From an uncultured Prevotellaceae bacterium (GTDB lineage: Bacteria; Bacteroidota; Bacteroidia; Bacteroidales; Bacteroidaceae), in the NCBI GenBank assembly GCA_937891085.1, contig CALAEY010000039.1, forward strand, positions 6,352-70,351: DNA of 64,000 nt, read 5' to 3'. The position numbers and the translations under genes are program-made. The notes under the pieces were generated by a model. That model ran no database searches, was not told the origin of the DNA, and was given only the letters and a program-made list of their open reading frames with translations. Positions within the stretch are counted from its first letter, which is position 1, and the number at the start of each line of letters is the position of its first letter. This document shows positions 1 to 8,967 of the stretch, one piece after another.

Positions 1-177
1 CACTTTGGCGATACCTAAGGAATGAAGCACATGGTGCTCGTATAGATTCTGGATATCCTTGCGAGAAATGACATTTATCTTGGCATTCCAGCCGTTATAA
101 AGCGCTTCCAGTGCATCAAACTGTGTCTGCTGCACCTCAGAGAGATCTGGGAAATATTTAGAAATTAAGCTATTCAT
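1..177 (-). CDS. rsmG: 16S rRNA (guanine527-N7)-methyltransferase, N-terminal part
   Basis: Only the first 59 codons lie in the window; the rest runs off the left edge. The translation begins MNSLISKYFPDLSEVQ and continues with YNGWNAKINVISRKD and the LYEHHVLHSL segment, the N-terminal signature of RsmG (GidB), the SAM-dependent enzyme that methylates G527 of 16S rRNA. The ATG overlaps the stop of the upstream lipoprotein gene by four bases (ATGA on the minus strand), so the two genes are probably translationally coupled. Identification rests on this N-terminal region alone; the SAM-binding domain is outside the window. Confidence 0.85.
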   Translation of the reverse strand, partial: MNSLISKYFPDLSEVQQTQFDALEALYNGWNAKINVISRKDIQNLYEHHVLHSLGIAKV

Positions 178-1025
178 AGTTGTTTTTTGACGATTAGGTA
201 ATCCGTATTTAGAAGCGGCATCAGAGTCTCGTAGGGTATGACAACGCTGATAGCACCATAGGCGTATGGGGCTATCTCATAGACGTTGTACAGGAACTCT
301 ATGTCTTCTTCATCGATGATGAAGTTCTCTGTAGGCTTGATATATTCCAAAGGACCAAACCCTTCTTCTTCCAGCTCTTCAAGGCTCTCCACCTCAACGT
401 CTTTCATGAGCTGCTCACAAATCAGGTTGGTCAGAGGTTCTTCATATCCCGCTTTGAACAAGTCATTCAGGGTAATGATACGTAAGTTATGCAGGTCTAT
501 ATTGGTGTAGTTGGTGGCATAAATGCCATGAACGCCTCCCGTATAGGCATACGTACTCACGCGATAGACCAGCAGCGTATTCTTTTGATAGCGTTCTACA
601 GCACTCTCGATGGTCTCTTCGTAGCTATACCATGAAGTGATGACATCGCTATCCGTTGTCTGCGCATCTTCAAGGTAGGAGCTCTCCAAATCGTGTCGAT
701 AGGTTTCTGCATAATCGGCTGCACACTGGGCAGGTGCGTCCTTTGCTGGCACCTGACGGTATTTCTCTCCGAAGGTCTTATCTACGAAAATGCGGTTGAG
801 GGAATCTCTCATCCGTTCATCCCTCTCATCGGTGATGTATGTGAAATGGATTTCTTCATGAGCTGCGGGTTTCTGCTCATCTTGGAACAGATGAGTAGTC
901 TGGTCAATGCTAATCTCGGCGGTTTCTATCCCTCCGACATTAGAAGCATGATGGCTGCATGAGGCATTCAGTAGGCATGCCAGCATCAAGGCCATCGCAT
1001 GTATGAATCGTTTTTGAAAACGCAT
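174..1025 (-). CDS. DUF3298/RsiV-like lipoprotein
   Basis: A 283-residue lipoprotein. The ATG at 1025 is preferred to an in-frame TTG at 1046. It gives a basic start, a hydrophobic stretch (MALMLACLL) and a lipobox with Cys in LLNASC, so export and lipidation are expected. The central part (YRVSTYAYTGGVHG, then LNDLF and a C-terminal PYETLMPLL) matches the DUF3298 pattern also found in RsiV-type proteins. In this family an N-terminal DUF4163-like region usually precedes DUF3298. The function is not known; envelope stress sensing or glycan binding is only suggested by the family. It overlaps rsmG by 4 bp. A TACCTTTG -7 element lies just upstream at 1063-1070. Confidence 0.75.
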   Translation of the reverse strand: MRFQKRFIHAMALMLACLLNASCSHHASNVGGIETAEISIDQTTHLFQDEQKPAAHEEIHFTYITDERDERMRDSLNRIFVDKTFGEKYRQVPAKDAPAQCAADYAETYRHDLESSYLEDAQTTDSDVITSWYSYEETIESAVERYQKNTLLVYRVSTYAYTGGVHGIYATNYTNIDLHNLRIITLNDLFKAGYEEPLTNLICEQLMKDVEVESLEELEEEGFGPLEYIKPTENFIIDEEDIEFLYNVYEIAPYAYGAISVVIPYETLMPLLNTDYLIVKKQL

Positions 1026-1062
1026 ATATATAAATTTTGTATGCAATAATACTCTACCTTTA

Positions 1063-1070
1063 CAAAGGTA
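1063..1070 (-). promoter_or_regulatory. -7 promoter element of the DUF3298 gene
   Basis: Read on the minus strand this is TACCTTTG, matching the Bacteroidetes -7 consensus TAnnTTTG. It lies about 38 bases before the chosen ATG. It is half of a short palindrome (1055-1070). No clear -33 TTTG is seen. Confidence 0.5.
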
Positions 1071-1114
1071 AGACTTCTAAATGAAGAAATGATGCGTTTT
1101 CGGAAAAATATTTG

Positions 1115-1122
1115 TATTTTTG
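1115..1122 (+). promoter_or_regulatory. -7 promoter element of lipB-engB
   Basis: TATTTTTG matches TAnnTTTG and lies 21 bases before the lipB ATG, leaving a very short leader. The -33 region is T-rich but has no clean TTTG. Confidence 0.5.
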
Positions 1123-1143
1123 TAGAGATTAATTGAAGTACCT

Positions 1144-1824
1144 ATGCCAAGATTGATAGAAGACGACTGGGGATTGGTGCCCTATGCCGATGCTTGGAAG
1201 CATCAGACGGAGCTTTTCGATGCGTTGGTGGAGGCAAAGAAGCTGGGGAAGCCCACTGATGGGCGCATTATCACCTGCCAGCATCCTCATGTATATACCA
1301 TCGGAAGAAGCGGTAAGGAGCAGAATATGCTGATGAGTGAGTCGCAGCTCCAGCACATAGGCGCCACCTATTACCATATAGACCGTGGGGGCGATGTGAC
1401 GTACCACGGACCAGGGCAGTTGGTCTGCTACCCTATCTTGGATCTGGAGAACTACGGATTGGGACTGAAAGGGTATGTGCACTTGCTGGAGGAGGCTGTG
1501 ATTTCCGTTTGCGCGGCTTATGACATAGAGGCTGGCCGTGTGGAGAAAGCTACGGGTGTGTGGCTCGATGGCGATGGACCTAAGGCTCGAAAGATATGTG
1601 CCATAGGGGTGCGGAGCAGCCATTACTGCACTATGCATGGATTGGCGTTCAATGTGAATACCGACCTGCTCTATTTCAGTTATATCAATCCCTGTGGATT
1701 TGTAGACAAAGGGGTGACCTCTCTGCAAAAGGAACTGGGAAAGGAAGTGCCTTTCGAGGAAGTGAGACAACGATTATTGTATGAACTAAAAAGATACCTC
1801 CATGATGAAAATCAAGACCGCTGA
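1144..1824 (+). CDS. lipB: Lipoyl(octanoyl) transferase
   Basis: LipB moves octanoate from acyl carrier protein to lipoyl domains of 2-oxoacid dehydrogenases and the glycine cleavage H protein, in the cytoplasm. The 226-residue product has the family signature [12 protein letters not shown] at residues 81-92, the conserved Lys (K150, in ARKICAIGV) and the acyl-accepting Cys (C184, in INPCGF). The length is typical. The last 23 bases overlap engB in another frame, so the two genes form one transcription unit from the promoter at 1115. Nothing is unusual in the catalytic residues. Confidence 0.97.
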   Translation: MPRLIEDDWGLVPYADAWKHQTELFDALVEAKKLGKPTDGRIITCQHPHVYTIGRSGKEQNMLMSESQLQHIGATYYHIDRGGDVTYHGPGQLVCYPILDLENYGLGLKGYVHLLEEAVISVCAAYDIEAGRVEKATGVWLDGDGPKARKICAIGVRSSHYCTMHGLAFNVNTDLLYFSYINPCGFVDKGVTSLQKELGKEVPFEEVRQRLLYELKRYLHDENQDR

Positions 1825-2404
1825 ATTTGTCATCAGCAATACCGACGTGAGCAAATGCCCGCAAGACGGGTTGCCAGAATATGCCTTCATTGGGCGTTCC
1901 AATGTGGGAAAGTCCAGCTTGATCAATATGCTGACGGCACATAAGGGATTGGCGATGACGTCTTCCAAGCCAGGAAAGACGCTGCTGATCAATCACTTCA
2001 TCATTGACAAGAAGTGGTATCTGGTAGATTTGCCTGGCTATGGCTATGCACAGCGCAGCCAGAAGGTGCAAGGACAGATTTCTGGCATCATCCAGCGCTA
2101 TGTGATGCAGCGTGAGCAACTTACCAGCCTTTTTGTATTGATAGACAGTCGCCTGAAACCTCAGAAGATCGATTTGGAGTTCATCACGTGGCTGGGAGAA
2201 AACGGAGTGCCCTTTGGCATCATCTTCACCAAAGTGGATAAGCTCAGTAAGGCCAAGGTGGATGGCAACGTGAAGGTCTTTCTGGATACGCTGAGTGAAG
2301 AGTGGGAAGAACTGCCTCCTTACTTCCTGTCATCTGCAGAGAAGGGTACGGGCAAAGAAGAAATCTTGGGCTATATAGAGGAAATCAATAAGAGCTTAGC
2401 CTAA
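1802..2404 (+). CDS. engB: Ribosome biogenesis GTP-binding protein YsxC/EngB
   Basis: A 200-residue TRAFAC-class GTPase needed for late 50S assembly in other bacteria. The G1 motif is GRSNVGKS (residues 31-38), G3 is VDLPGYG, G4 is TKVDK and G5 lies near SSAEK. The region between G1 and G3 (TSSKPGKT) holds the expected switch I threonines. The start overlaps the end of lipB by 23 bp. A hairpin that acts mainly as the terminator of the convergent spt gene follows at 2402-2438. Confidence 0.97.
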   Translation: MMKIKTAEFVISNTDVSKCPQDGLPEYAFIGRSNVGKSSLINMLTAHKGLAMTSSKPGKTLLINHFIIDKKWYLVDLPGYGYAQRSQKVQGQISGIIQRYVMQREQLTSLFVLIDSRLKPQKIDLEFITWLGENGVPFGIIFTKVDKLSKAKVDGNVKVFLDTLSEEWEELPPYFLSSAEKGTGKEEILGYIEEINKSLA

Positions 2405-2438
2405 AAAAAACAAAGGCCGCGCCCTCTCGGCGAAGCCT
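2402..2438 (-). terminator. Terminator between engB and spt
   Basis: On the minus strand an imperfect hairpin (AGGC with GCCT outside, CGCC with GGCG inside) is followed by a T run with one G, directly after the spt stop. It probably ends spt transcription. Confidence 0.6.
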
Positions 2439-2481
2439 CTGTTAAACCTATAATAACCATGAAAAAACTTTATCTGTCTAT

Positions 2482-3669
2482 TTACTTGATAATGCCCAAC
2501 TCCTTGAAGCACTTTGACAATTTCGCTACAGCGGTGTCAATCTGCTCCTTGGTATGAGTGGCCATCAAGGCAAAACGTACCAATGTATCTTGTGGTGCGC
2601 AGGCTGGTGGTATCACTGGGTTGATGAAGATACCCTCATCAAATGCCATCTTAGTTACCACAAATGTCTTCTCCTCGTCACGTACGTACAATGGGATGAT
2701 AGGTGATTCAGTCGCACCAATCTCAAAACCAGCAGCACGGAACTTCTCCAATGCATAGTTGGTAAGATCCCACAGATTCTTCAGACGTTCAGGAGAATTC
2801 TTGATGATATGCAGTGCCTCCAGGGTAGCTGCAGTAGCAGCAGGAGTCATACTTGCCTGGAAGATGTATGAACGTGAATGGTGACGGAGGAAGTTGATGA
2901 TTTTTTTGTCGGCAGCAATGAAACCGCCGAGTGAAGCCAGTGACTTGCTGAAGGTACCCATGATGAGGTCAACCTCGTCTGTTACTCCGAAGTGATCGCA
3001 AACACCACGTCCCTGCTTGCCAAAGACACCCAGTCCGTGTGCCTCATCAACATAGATGCAGGCATTGTATTTATTCTTGAGTCTTACGATTTCTGGAAGA
3101 TTGGCAAGGTCGCCTTCCATAGAGAACACACCATCAACCACAATCAGCTTCACGGCGTTAGGCTCGCATTTTTGCAGCTCTTTCTCCAATGCTTCCATGT
3201 CGTTGTGCTTATATTTCAGCTGAGTAGCGAAAGACAGGCGACGGCCGTCTACGATGGAAGCATGATCTCTGTCGTCACAGATCACGTAGTCGTTTCTACC
3301 GAGCATAGCTGGGATGACACCCTCATTTACGGTGAAACCAGTAGAGAAACAAAGTGCATCTTCTTTTCCGACAAATTCGGCGAGTTCTTTTTCCAACTGT
3401 ACATGCAGGTCGAGCGTACCGTTCAGGAAACGGGAACCAGCGCAGCCAGTTCCATATTTCTTAGTGGCTTCTATCGCTGCATTAATGATTCGCTCGTCAT
3501 AGGTCAATCCCATATAAGCATTCGAACCAAACATCAAAATCTTCTTGCCGCCAATCAGAACCTCAGTATCCTGATGGCTGTTGATTACGCGGAAATATGG
3601 GTAAACTCCTTTTGCCATGTATTGTTGTGGCAAATCATATTTTCCCAGTTTGTCAGAAAGTAAACTCAT
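2482..3669 (-). CDS. spt: Serine palmitoyltransferase (alpha-oxoamine synthase family)
   Basis: A PLP enzyme of 395 residues that should condense serine with a long-chain acyl-CoA or acyl-ACP to 3-ketosphinganine, the first step of the sphingolipids typical of Bacteroidales. The fold-type I motifs are present: DEAHG at 208-212 and the PLP lysine K242 in TFSKSLASLGGF; the substrate-side segment GTGCAGSRFLNGT is also conserved. KBL (2-amino-3-ketobutyrate CoA ligase) and BioF share these motifs, so the assignment rests on overall resemblance to Bacteroides SPT and on lineage. The gene stands alone, with a -7 element at 3734-3741. Confidence 0.85.
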   Translation of the reverse strand: MSLLSDKLGKYDLPQQYMAKGVYPYFRVINSHQDTEVLIGGKKILMFGSNAYMGLTYDERIINAAIEATKKYGTGCAGSRFLNGTLDLHVQLEKELAEFVGKEDALCFSTGFTVNEGVIPAMLGRNDYVICDDRDHASIVDGRRLSFATQLKYKHNDMEALEKELQKCEPNAVKLIVVDGVFSMEGDLANLPEIVRLKNKYNACIYVDEAHGLGVFGKQGRGVCDHFGVTDEVDLIMGTFSKSLASLGGFIAADKKIINFLRHHSRSYIFQASMTPAATAATLEALHIIKNSPERLKNLWDLTNYALEKFRAAGFEIGATESPIIPLYVRDEEKTFVVTKMAFDEGIFINPVIPPACAPQDTLVRFALMATHTKEQIDTAVAKLSKCFKELGIIK

Positions 3670-3733
3670 TGAAAATGATTTAAAATTCTACTTAAACATT
3701 GTTTCTCCGAACTATACTCGTTTAAACAGGCTG

Positions 3734-3741
3734 CAAAGTTA
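3734..3741 (-). promoter_or_regulatory. -7 promoter element of spt
   Basis: TAACTTTG on the minus strand, about 65 bases upstream of the spt ATG. A TTG lies 13 bases further upstream, closer than the usual 19-21. Confidence 0.45.
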
Positions 3742-3809
3742 GTAAATGTTTTCTCAATTCTTAAATAAATGAGCAATTATTTTTCAACAGGGAGCTCACT
3801 TTTTCATTA

Positions 3810-5078
3810 TTAAGCATTCGCCTGTGGAAGTTCAGCAAGTTGCTTTTCCTGTTCTTTTTGGAATTTCTTCTCCAGATAATGCTTATGTGAAAGGATGATC
3901 TGATACCTATATACCGCACAAGCCGCAAAGAAATAGAAACCTGTCTGCAGCCAGAGCGCTCTGTATTCAAAATGAACATCATTCAGCAGCGCCCCCATAT
4001 TGTTCATCTTCACAAAAGCATTTATGCCAAAGGTGGACGGGAAGAGGTAAGAGATACCTTTCCATGCTCCATGAATAGCACTTCCTGGCCATGAGATGCC
4101 TGAGATGAAGAGCAGTGGCAGAGAGGTGAACACAAAGAGCAGAATGACATTCTCACGATAGCGAACCATAGCAGACAACGTCATTCCGAAGAAGATGCAT
4201 GCCAGCAGATAGGGAATCATGATCGCTACCAAATCCTTCAGGTGCAAGAGCTGTGGGAAATGGAAGAGATGCGGAATCACCATTGTCAGATAAGCCCCCA
4301 TTATGGCATAAATCATGAAGTAGCAGATGGATTTACCAAATACAATACGGAAGATGCCATTGTAGTGCCTGCTAATAGGGACCAGTTCCTCATGGGAACT
4401 GTTTTCTCTGGCTGTTCCTGCAGAGAGTCCAATGCCTAAGATGAGTGTCTGCTGGAGAATCAGTATCAGCACGGCAGGCAGAAGGAAACTGCCATAGCCA
4501 CCAGCAGGATTGAACATGGGCACATCTACATATTGCAGCGGAGCGGTGCTTATCTCGTCTTCCCGTTGGGTGTAGTTGCCCAACTTCATAATCTGCAAAT
4601 CGGCTCCCATGTCCAGTGAGATATTGGTGACAGTCATTAGGATCTGCTTGTAATACAAGATACCGCTCATGTCTGTGTAGATGCTGATGGAGGCCTGCTC
4701 CATACGGTTGATTTTCTCAGAAAACTCACTAGGGATGTAGATGATGCCTCTGGCACCTTGCTGCCGCATCACCTCCTTGGCTTCTTCCATGTCGGCTGCA
4801 TAAGAGACGATTTTTATGCCTTGTGTGCCATCGCATCTGCGCAGGAAGTCGCGGCTCAACGAACTATGAGACTGATCCACTGCCACAACTGGAGCATCCT
4901 GCACCACCTCATTATTATAAGCCCAAGAATAGAGCAAAGGATAAAGAATAGGCACCAAGATGAAGAAGATGAGCACTCCCTCGTCTTTGAATACCTGTTT
5001 CATCTCGTATGCCCAGATGTATAGCATGTCGTGGAAACCTTCCTTGATGCGGCCTATCAAACTTTCTCTATCGCTCAT
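3810..5078 (-). CDS. ABC-2 type transporter permease (second of pair)
   Basis: A 422-residue inner-membrane protein. One membrane segment near residues 34-52 (GVLIFFILVPILYPLLYSW) is followed by a large periplasmic domain of about 140 residues, then a cluster of about five membrane segments from roughly residue 195. This is the topology of YbhR/YhhJ-type ABC-2 permeases of tripartite exporters. It is the last gene of a four-gene unit (TolC, HlyD, permease, permease), 12 bp after its paralogue. A hydrophilic C-terminal tail rich in Lys and Gln is present. The substrate is unknown; drug or lipid export is only a family-level guess. Confidence 0.85.
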   Translation of the reverse strand: MSDRESLIGRIKEGFHDMLYIWAYEMKQVFKDEGVLIFFILVPILYPLLYSWAYNNEVVQDAPVVAVDQSHSSLSRDFLRRCDGTQGIKIVSYAADMEEAKEVMRQQGARGIIYIPSEFSEKINRMEQASISIYTDMSGILYYKQILMTVTNISLDMGADLQIMKLGNYTQREDEISTAPLQYVDVPMFNPAGGYGSFLLPAVLILILQQTLILGIGLSAGTARENSSHEELVPISRHYNGIFRIVFGKSICYFMIYAIMGAYLTMVIPHLFHFPQLLHLKDLVAIMIPYLLACIFFGMTLSAMVRYRENVILLFVFTSLPLLFISGISWPGSAIHGAWKGISYLFPSTFGINAFVKMNNMGALLNDVHFEYRALWLQTGFYFFAACAVYRYQIILSHKHYLEKKFQKEQEKQLAELPQANA

Positions 5079-5090
5079 GACTCATTCGGT

Positions 5091-6260
5091 TTAAGGGATA
5101 TACACAAACTTCAACATGGCTTTCTTGATGTTTGGCAGCACAAAGAAAGGCAGCAGTAAGAATACCAGCAAGACCACATAGTAAATCCAGGCATAAGATA
5201 CTGGATAGCCATTGAATAGCGTCATCTGGTAGATCATGAAGAAACTTCTCAGAGGGAACAGCCATGCGAGGGCCTGAATCTGAGGATCCATAGCATCTAC
5301 AGGGAAGGCGAATCCGGAGATGGTGAAACTCAACATGGCCCATAGGGCGCAGATACTCATTGACATACGCAACGAAGGCATCAGTCCGAAGGCAAAAACG
5401 CCAAAGGCCTGTGATACCATCACCAAGAGTATGCCGTAAGGCAGGAGTTGCCAGAAACTACATTCATGGGGGAACTGGAGTATCTCAAAAGTATAAAACA
5501 GATAGAATAGCACAACGAGCAGGTGAACTGCAAACTGTGGCAGCAGTTTCCCAATCAGTGCTACATGGATATTATCATCGGCCATCGCCAACCATTCCTT
5601 GGATTTTCCGAACTTCAGTTCTGTGCCTATGGAGTAGGCGGTAAGCAGGAAGATAAACAACATCAGACAGCCAGGGATAATGGTGGTGCTGAGGTAAAAG
5701 TTGTAGTTCAGGTAAGGATTGACCGTAGGATGGGTATCTACAACGATAGGTTGTAGAAATGCCATAATCTGGTCTTCTGTGTATCCCTGGGCCTGCATCT
5801 TCGCCAGTCCTACACCTGCAGCTGCACGCGTAGCTACTACGCGCATATCCTTATATAATAAGGAGCCTGCCAATAAGAAAGAATTGTTGTAATAGAAAGA
5901 AATCTTCGGCTGACGGGAGGCAAGCAGTTCTTCCGTGGTGCCTTTAGGGAAAAAGAAAAACGCATAGATCTCCCCACGCTGCATGGCGTTTCTGGCTTCT
6001 GCCACAGTAGGGTAGTGGGCTACCACTTCCGTGCTTTGGTAAGAATCCAGCATGCGCGTGAGTCTTCTGGTGGTAGATGTATTGTCCATGTCCACTATGC
6101 CAGCAGGCATACTGGTGGGCAGACCTTGTCCCAGAAGACTGGTGAAGAAAAGGATAAGAAACACAGGGAAGACTACCGTACAGAAGACGTAGATATGGTT
6201 CTTCCCCTGAATCCTACATTCTCTCAGGGCGATGTTTGCTATTTTCTCAAAAACACCCAT
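5091..6260 (-). CDS. ABC-2 type transporter permease (first of pair)
   Basis: A 389-residue paralogue of the following permease. An N-terminal membrane segment (YVFCTVVFPVFLILFFTSLL) precedes a periplasmic domain of about 150 residues and a C-terminal bundle of about five segments. It starts 2 bp after the HlyD-like gene, so translation is tightly coupled. The two permeases probably form a heterodimer. No Walker A or ABC signature is present in it or anywhere in the operon, so an ATPase must come from elsewhere if the pair is a true ABC exporter. Confidence 0.85.
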   Translation of the reverse strand: MGVFEKIANIALRECRIQGKNHIYVFCTVVFPVFLILFFTSLLGQGLPTSMPAGIVDMDNTSTTRRLTRMLDSYQSTEVVAHYPTVAEARNAMQRGEIYAFFFFPKGTTEELLASRQPKISFYYNNSFLLAGSLLYKDMRVVATRAAAGVGLAKMQAQGYTEDQIMAFLQPIVVDTHPTVNPYLNYNFYLSTTIIPGCLMLFIFLLTAYSIGTELKFGKSKEWLAMADDNIHVALIGKLLPQFAVHLLVVLFYLFYTFEILQFPHECSFWQLLPYGILLVMVSQAFGVFAFGLMPSLRMSMSICALWAMLSFTISGFAFPVDAMDPQIQALAWLFPLRSFFMIYQMTLFNGYPVSYAWIYYVVLLVFLLLPFFVLPNIKKAMLKFVYIP

Positions 6261-6262
6261 TG

Positions 6263-7249
6263 CTATTCTTTGACTATCAAGCTCATGCCTGCACGCAAGC
6301 CTTCAAGCGCTTGTGTCGGACGGGCTTTCACCTCGAATGTCTTAAGGTCGTATTGTCCGTTGGCCTTTGTGGCTTTCCAAACGGCATAGCTGCCTTCATC
6401 TTTCATATAGTAGATCTGCATCTCGATGTCTTGGTCGAATGCGGGGACATAGGCTTTGAACGTATCACCTATCTTCAAGCCTTTCAGCAAATCCTCGCGC
6501 ACGTTGAATGTGCCCCAGATATCATCGGTAAGGGCGATGGTCATGATAGGAGAACCTGTGCCAACCAATTCTCCCAACTTAGGATAGATCTCGCTTACCT
6601 CTCCATCCATCTGGGCTATCTGTACGGTTTCGTTGATATAGGAATTTACCTCGCTTACCACACCTCTCGCTTGGTTGAGCTGAGCCTGTGCTGCCCGTTT
6701 CTCTTCCTGACGCGCACCGTTTACGGCCATTTCGTACTGGCTCTTGGCGGCTTCTTCCTGCGCCTGCAGGGCTTTATACTGAGCTAAGGCTTCATCAGCT
6801 TTCTGGGCACTTACCACGCCTTCATCAAAAAGACGCTTCACGCGGTGATAGCTCTTCTCTGCGATTTCTACACCGGCCTTAGCTTGCTGCCAGAGTTGGA
6901 AAGCTCCTTGTATCTGCTCTTGACGGGCACCGTTGCGGGCTTGGTCATTAAGGGCAGAGGCAGCACTCTCAACGGCTTCAGCCTGTTGTTGCTTGGCCAA
7001 GATATCTGGAGCTTCCAATATCGCCAAGGTGTCACCTTTGTGAACCTTGTCTCCTTCTTTTACTCGGATCTCAAGGATACGGCCAGGTACCTTGCTTGAA
7101 ACCCTATACTCCGTGACCTCCACTTGACCCTGAATAATCTCAGGTGCACGACCCAGTGCCAGGAAGCCTACACCAGCCACGATGGCTACCACTGCTATCA
7201 AACCGAATACGGCAAGCAGTATATTGGTATGTTGTGATTTTGCTGACAT
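6263..7249 (-). CDS. HlyD/MFP-family periplasmic adaptor
   Basis: A 328-residue membrane fusion protein linking the inner-membrane permeases to the TolC-like channel. It has an N-terminal membrane anchor (LLAVFGLIAVVAIVAGVGFLAL), a split biotinyl/lipoyl-like domain (VPGRILEIRVKEGDKVHKGD) and a long Ala/Gln-rich alpha-hairpin of roughly residues 75-195 with coiled-coil character. A beta-barrel region (YPKLGELVGTGSPI and onward) follows. It sits between the TolC gene and the permeases. The spacer to the TolC gene is a run of about 7-bp AT-rich repeats. Confidence 0.93.
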   Translation of the reverse strand: MSAKSQHTNILLAVFGLIAVVAIVAGVGFLALGRAPEIIQGQVEVTEYRVSSKVPGRILEIRVKEGDKVHKGDTLAILEAPDILAKQQQAEAVESAASALNDQARNGARQEQIQGAFQLWQQAKAGVEIAEKSYHRVKRLFDEGVVSAQKADEALAQYKALQAQEEAAKSQYEMAVNGARQEEKRAAQAQLNQARGVVSEVNSYINETVQIAQMDGEVSEIYPKLGELVGTGSPIMTIALTDDIWGTFNVREDLLKGLKIGDTFKAYVPAFDQDIEMQIYYMKDEGSYAVWKATKANGQYDLKTFEVKARPTQALEGLRAGMSLIVKE

Positions 7250-7290
7250 ATATGATAATTATGAATTATAAATTATGAATTATTTTAATG
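7250..7290 (-). repeat. ~7-bp repeat run, TolC-HlyD spacer
   Basis: Phrases of the type ATTCATA/ATTTATA (minus strand) fill the spacer and extend into the 3' end of the TolC-family gene. Confidence 0.7.
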
Positions 7291-8778
7291 TTCAACGCTC
7301 AATGTTCCCAACACCTTCAGCCAGTTCACTTCTGTGAGCTTAGCGTTGATTTCAGCGTCTATCTTCTGGCTCTGAGCTTGCATCCAAGCGGTTTGGGCAG
7401 CCAGGACATCGCTGGTTGGAATCACGCCCTCCTTGAATCCTAAGTTTGCGCTACGCAGGTTCTCTTCCGCGTGGCTGATGTTCTTCTTGGCCATTTCCAG
7501 TCGTTTGCCAGCTTCGTTAACCTGGAAAGAACTCTGGTTCACTTGCAAGCGGATCTTTTCCTTGGCATCTTCCAGTTGGTAGCGTGCCATCTCCGTACTG
7601 GTACGTGCTGAGCGCACCTTATATAGTCCTTCTAACCAGTTCCAAACAGGAACTTTCAGAATCAGTCCTACGTTCCACATGCCATTCAACTTCTTCTCGA
7701 AACCATTGAAGAGGTTAGGATTTGTAGCGGTATATCCGCCCATCAAAGCTAAAGTTGGCAGGAAGTCGGCTCTGGTAAGGCGGATGTTCTGCTTGTTCAT
7801 CTCGATGGCTTCCGTAAGCATCTTCAGTTCTGGTCTGTTCTGCAGGGCAACGTCTTCATCAGCAATGGCATTCACAGGGGTAGAGTAGATGTCTTCCTGG
7901 TCTTCATCAGCCAGTGTGAGCGTGCCATCCAGAGGGAGACCACACTGTTGGCACAATGCCATTTTGGCGAGTGTCAGTCCGTCTTCCACCTGCAGCAAAG
8001 CCATTTCTGCCTCGTTGACCTTCACGCTTACGCTCAGACCGTCGGCCTTGGTGGCCACGCCTTCTTCTATCATCTTCTGCACATCATTGTCCAGCGTCTT
8101 CACCAAATCATAGAAAGCCTGTGCCAAGCGCTGCTTATGCTTCAGTGATACAACCAGCCAATAGGCTTGATCGGTATTATAGATGGTATTTTGCTCCTCT
8201 GCCTCTGTAGCACTTTGTGCCAGTCGCTCAGCAGCATTGGTGATTTTATTGTAAGCCACAATCTTACCACCCATAAAGATAGGTTGTGTCACCATGATAG
8301 AACCACCCCACATGTGGCGTGTGTCCGTACGGAAGGCATCTGTCAGGCTCTGTCCCACACCGTTCAGTGCCTGTTGGAATACAGGTCCGGCCTGAGCAGC
8401 AATCTGGTTGATGGCCTGCGCTTGCTGCATGGTGATGAGGCCACTCTGCACCATCGTGGTCACTGCACCAGGAAGGGCTTCCGTCATTTGCTGACCAGCA
8501 ATGGTTCCTAAGCTGCCAAACATGCCTTTCTGTGCATCACTAAGCAGGGAGAATTCCTTATTGCTATAGAGATAGCCGCCTATAGCTTCTACTTTTGGCA
8601 GGTAGTTGGTGCGAGCGGACTGGCGGTTGTATCGAGCCACATCCTGTTTCAGACGGCTGATGGTCAGTTCCTTGTTGTTCCTTAAGGCTAAAGTACGGGC
8701 ACTGTCGAGACTAAGTACCTGAGCCTGTACGGTAGTAAGGCAGAAGATTAGTAATATGGAACCTATGATTCGTCTCAT
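7285..8778 (-). CDS. TolC-family outer membrane efflux protein
   Basis: A 497-residue outer-membrane channel protein, first gene of the export operon. A signal peptide (IIGSILLIFCLTTVQAQ) precedes two OEP repeats dominated by long helices, with LALRNNKELTISRLK at the start of the first and a second copy after about residue 300. Gly/Gln/Ala-rich stretches lie at about 105-145. The last residues (LSVEH and stop) are encoded by the phrase acattgagcgttgaacattaa, which belongs to the intergenic ~7-bp repeat family, so a repeat appears to have replaced the original 3' end. A strong promoter lies at 8847-8877. Confidence 0.95.
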   Translation of the reverse strand: MRRIIGSILLIFCLTTVQAQVLSLDSARTLALRNNKELTISRLKQDVARYNRQSARTNYLPKVEAIGGYLYSNKEFSLLSDAQKGMFGSLGTIAGQQMTEALPGAVTTMVQSGLITMQQAQAINQIAAQAGPVFQQALNGVGQSLTDAFRTDTRHMWGGSIMVTQPIFMGGKIVAYNKITNAAERLAQSATEAEEQNTIYNTDQAYWLVVSLKHKQRLAQAFYDLVKTLDNDVQKMIEEGVATKADGLSVSVKVNEAEMALLQVEDGLTLAKMALCQQCGLPLDGTLTLADEDQEDIYSTPVNAIADEDVALQNRPELKMLTEAIEMNKQNIRLTRADFLPTLALMGGYTATNPNLFNGFEKKLNGMWNVGLILKVPVWNWLEGLYKVRSARTSTEMARYQLEDAKEKIRLQVNQSSFQVNEAGKRLEMAKKNISHAEENLRSANLGFKEGVIPTSDVLAAQTAWMQAQSQKIDAEINAKLTEVNWLKVLGTLSVEH

Positions 8779-8846
8779 AATATTCTAGTTTATAACATTG
8801 TGCTATGATAAAAAACTATTCGTTTTCACGTTTTCTAAAATCAATG

Positions 8847-8877
8847 CAAAATTATAGTTTCCATTTGTATTGACAAA
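8847..8877 (-). promoter_or_regulatory. Promoter of the TolC-HlyD-permease operon
   Basis: On the minus strand: -33 TTTG (8874-8877), a 19-base spacer, then -7 TAATTTTG (8847-8854). This is a near-ideal Bacteroidetes housekeeping promoter, about 70 bases before the TolC-family ATG. Confidence 0.75.
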
Positions 8878-8967
8878 GAGAAATCGTCAGATTAACACAA
8901 GTTTTTATTAAATGCAAAAAGGGAGCATACTGATATGCCTCCTTATAATATAATAAGGTGATAAGTT

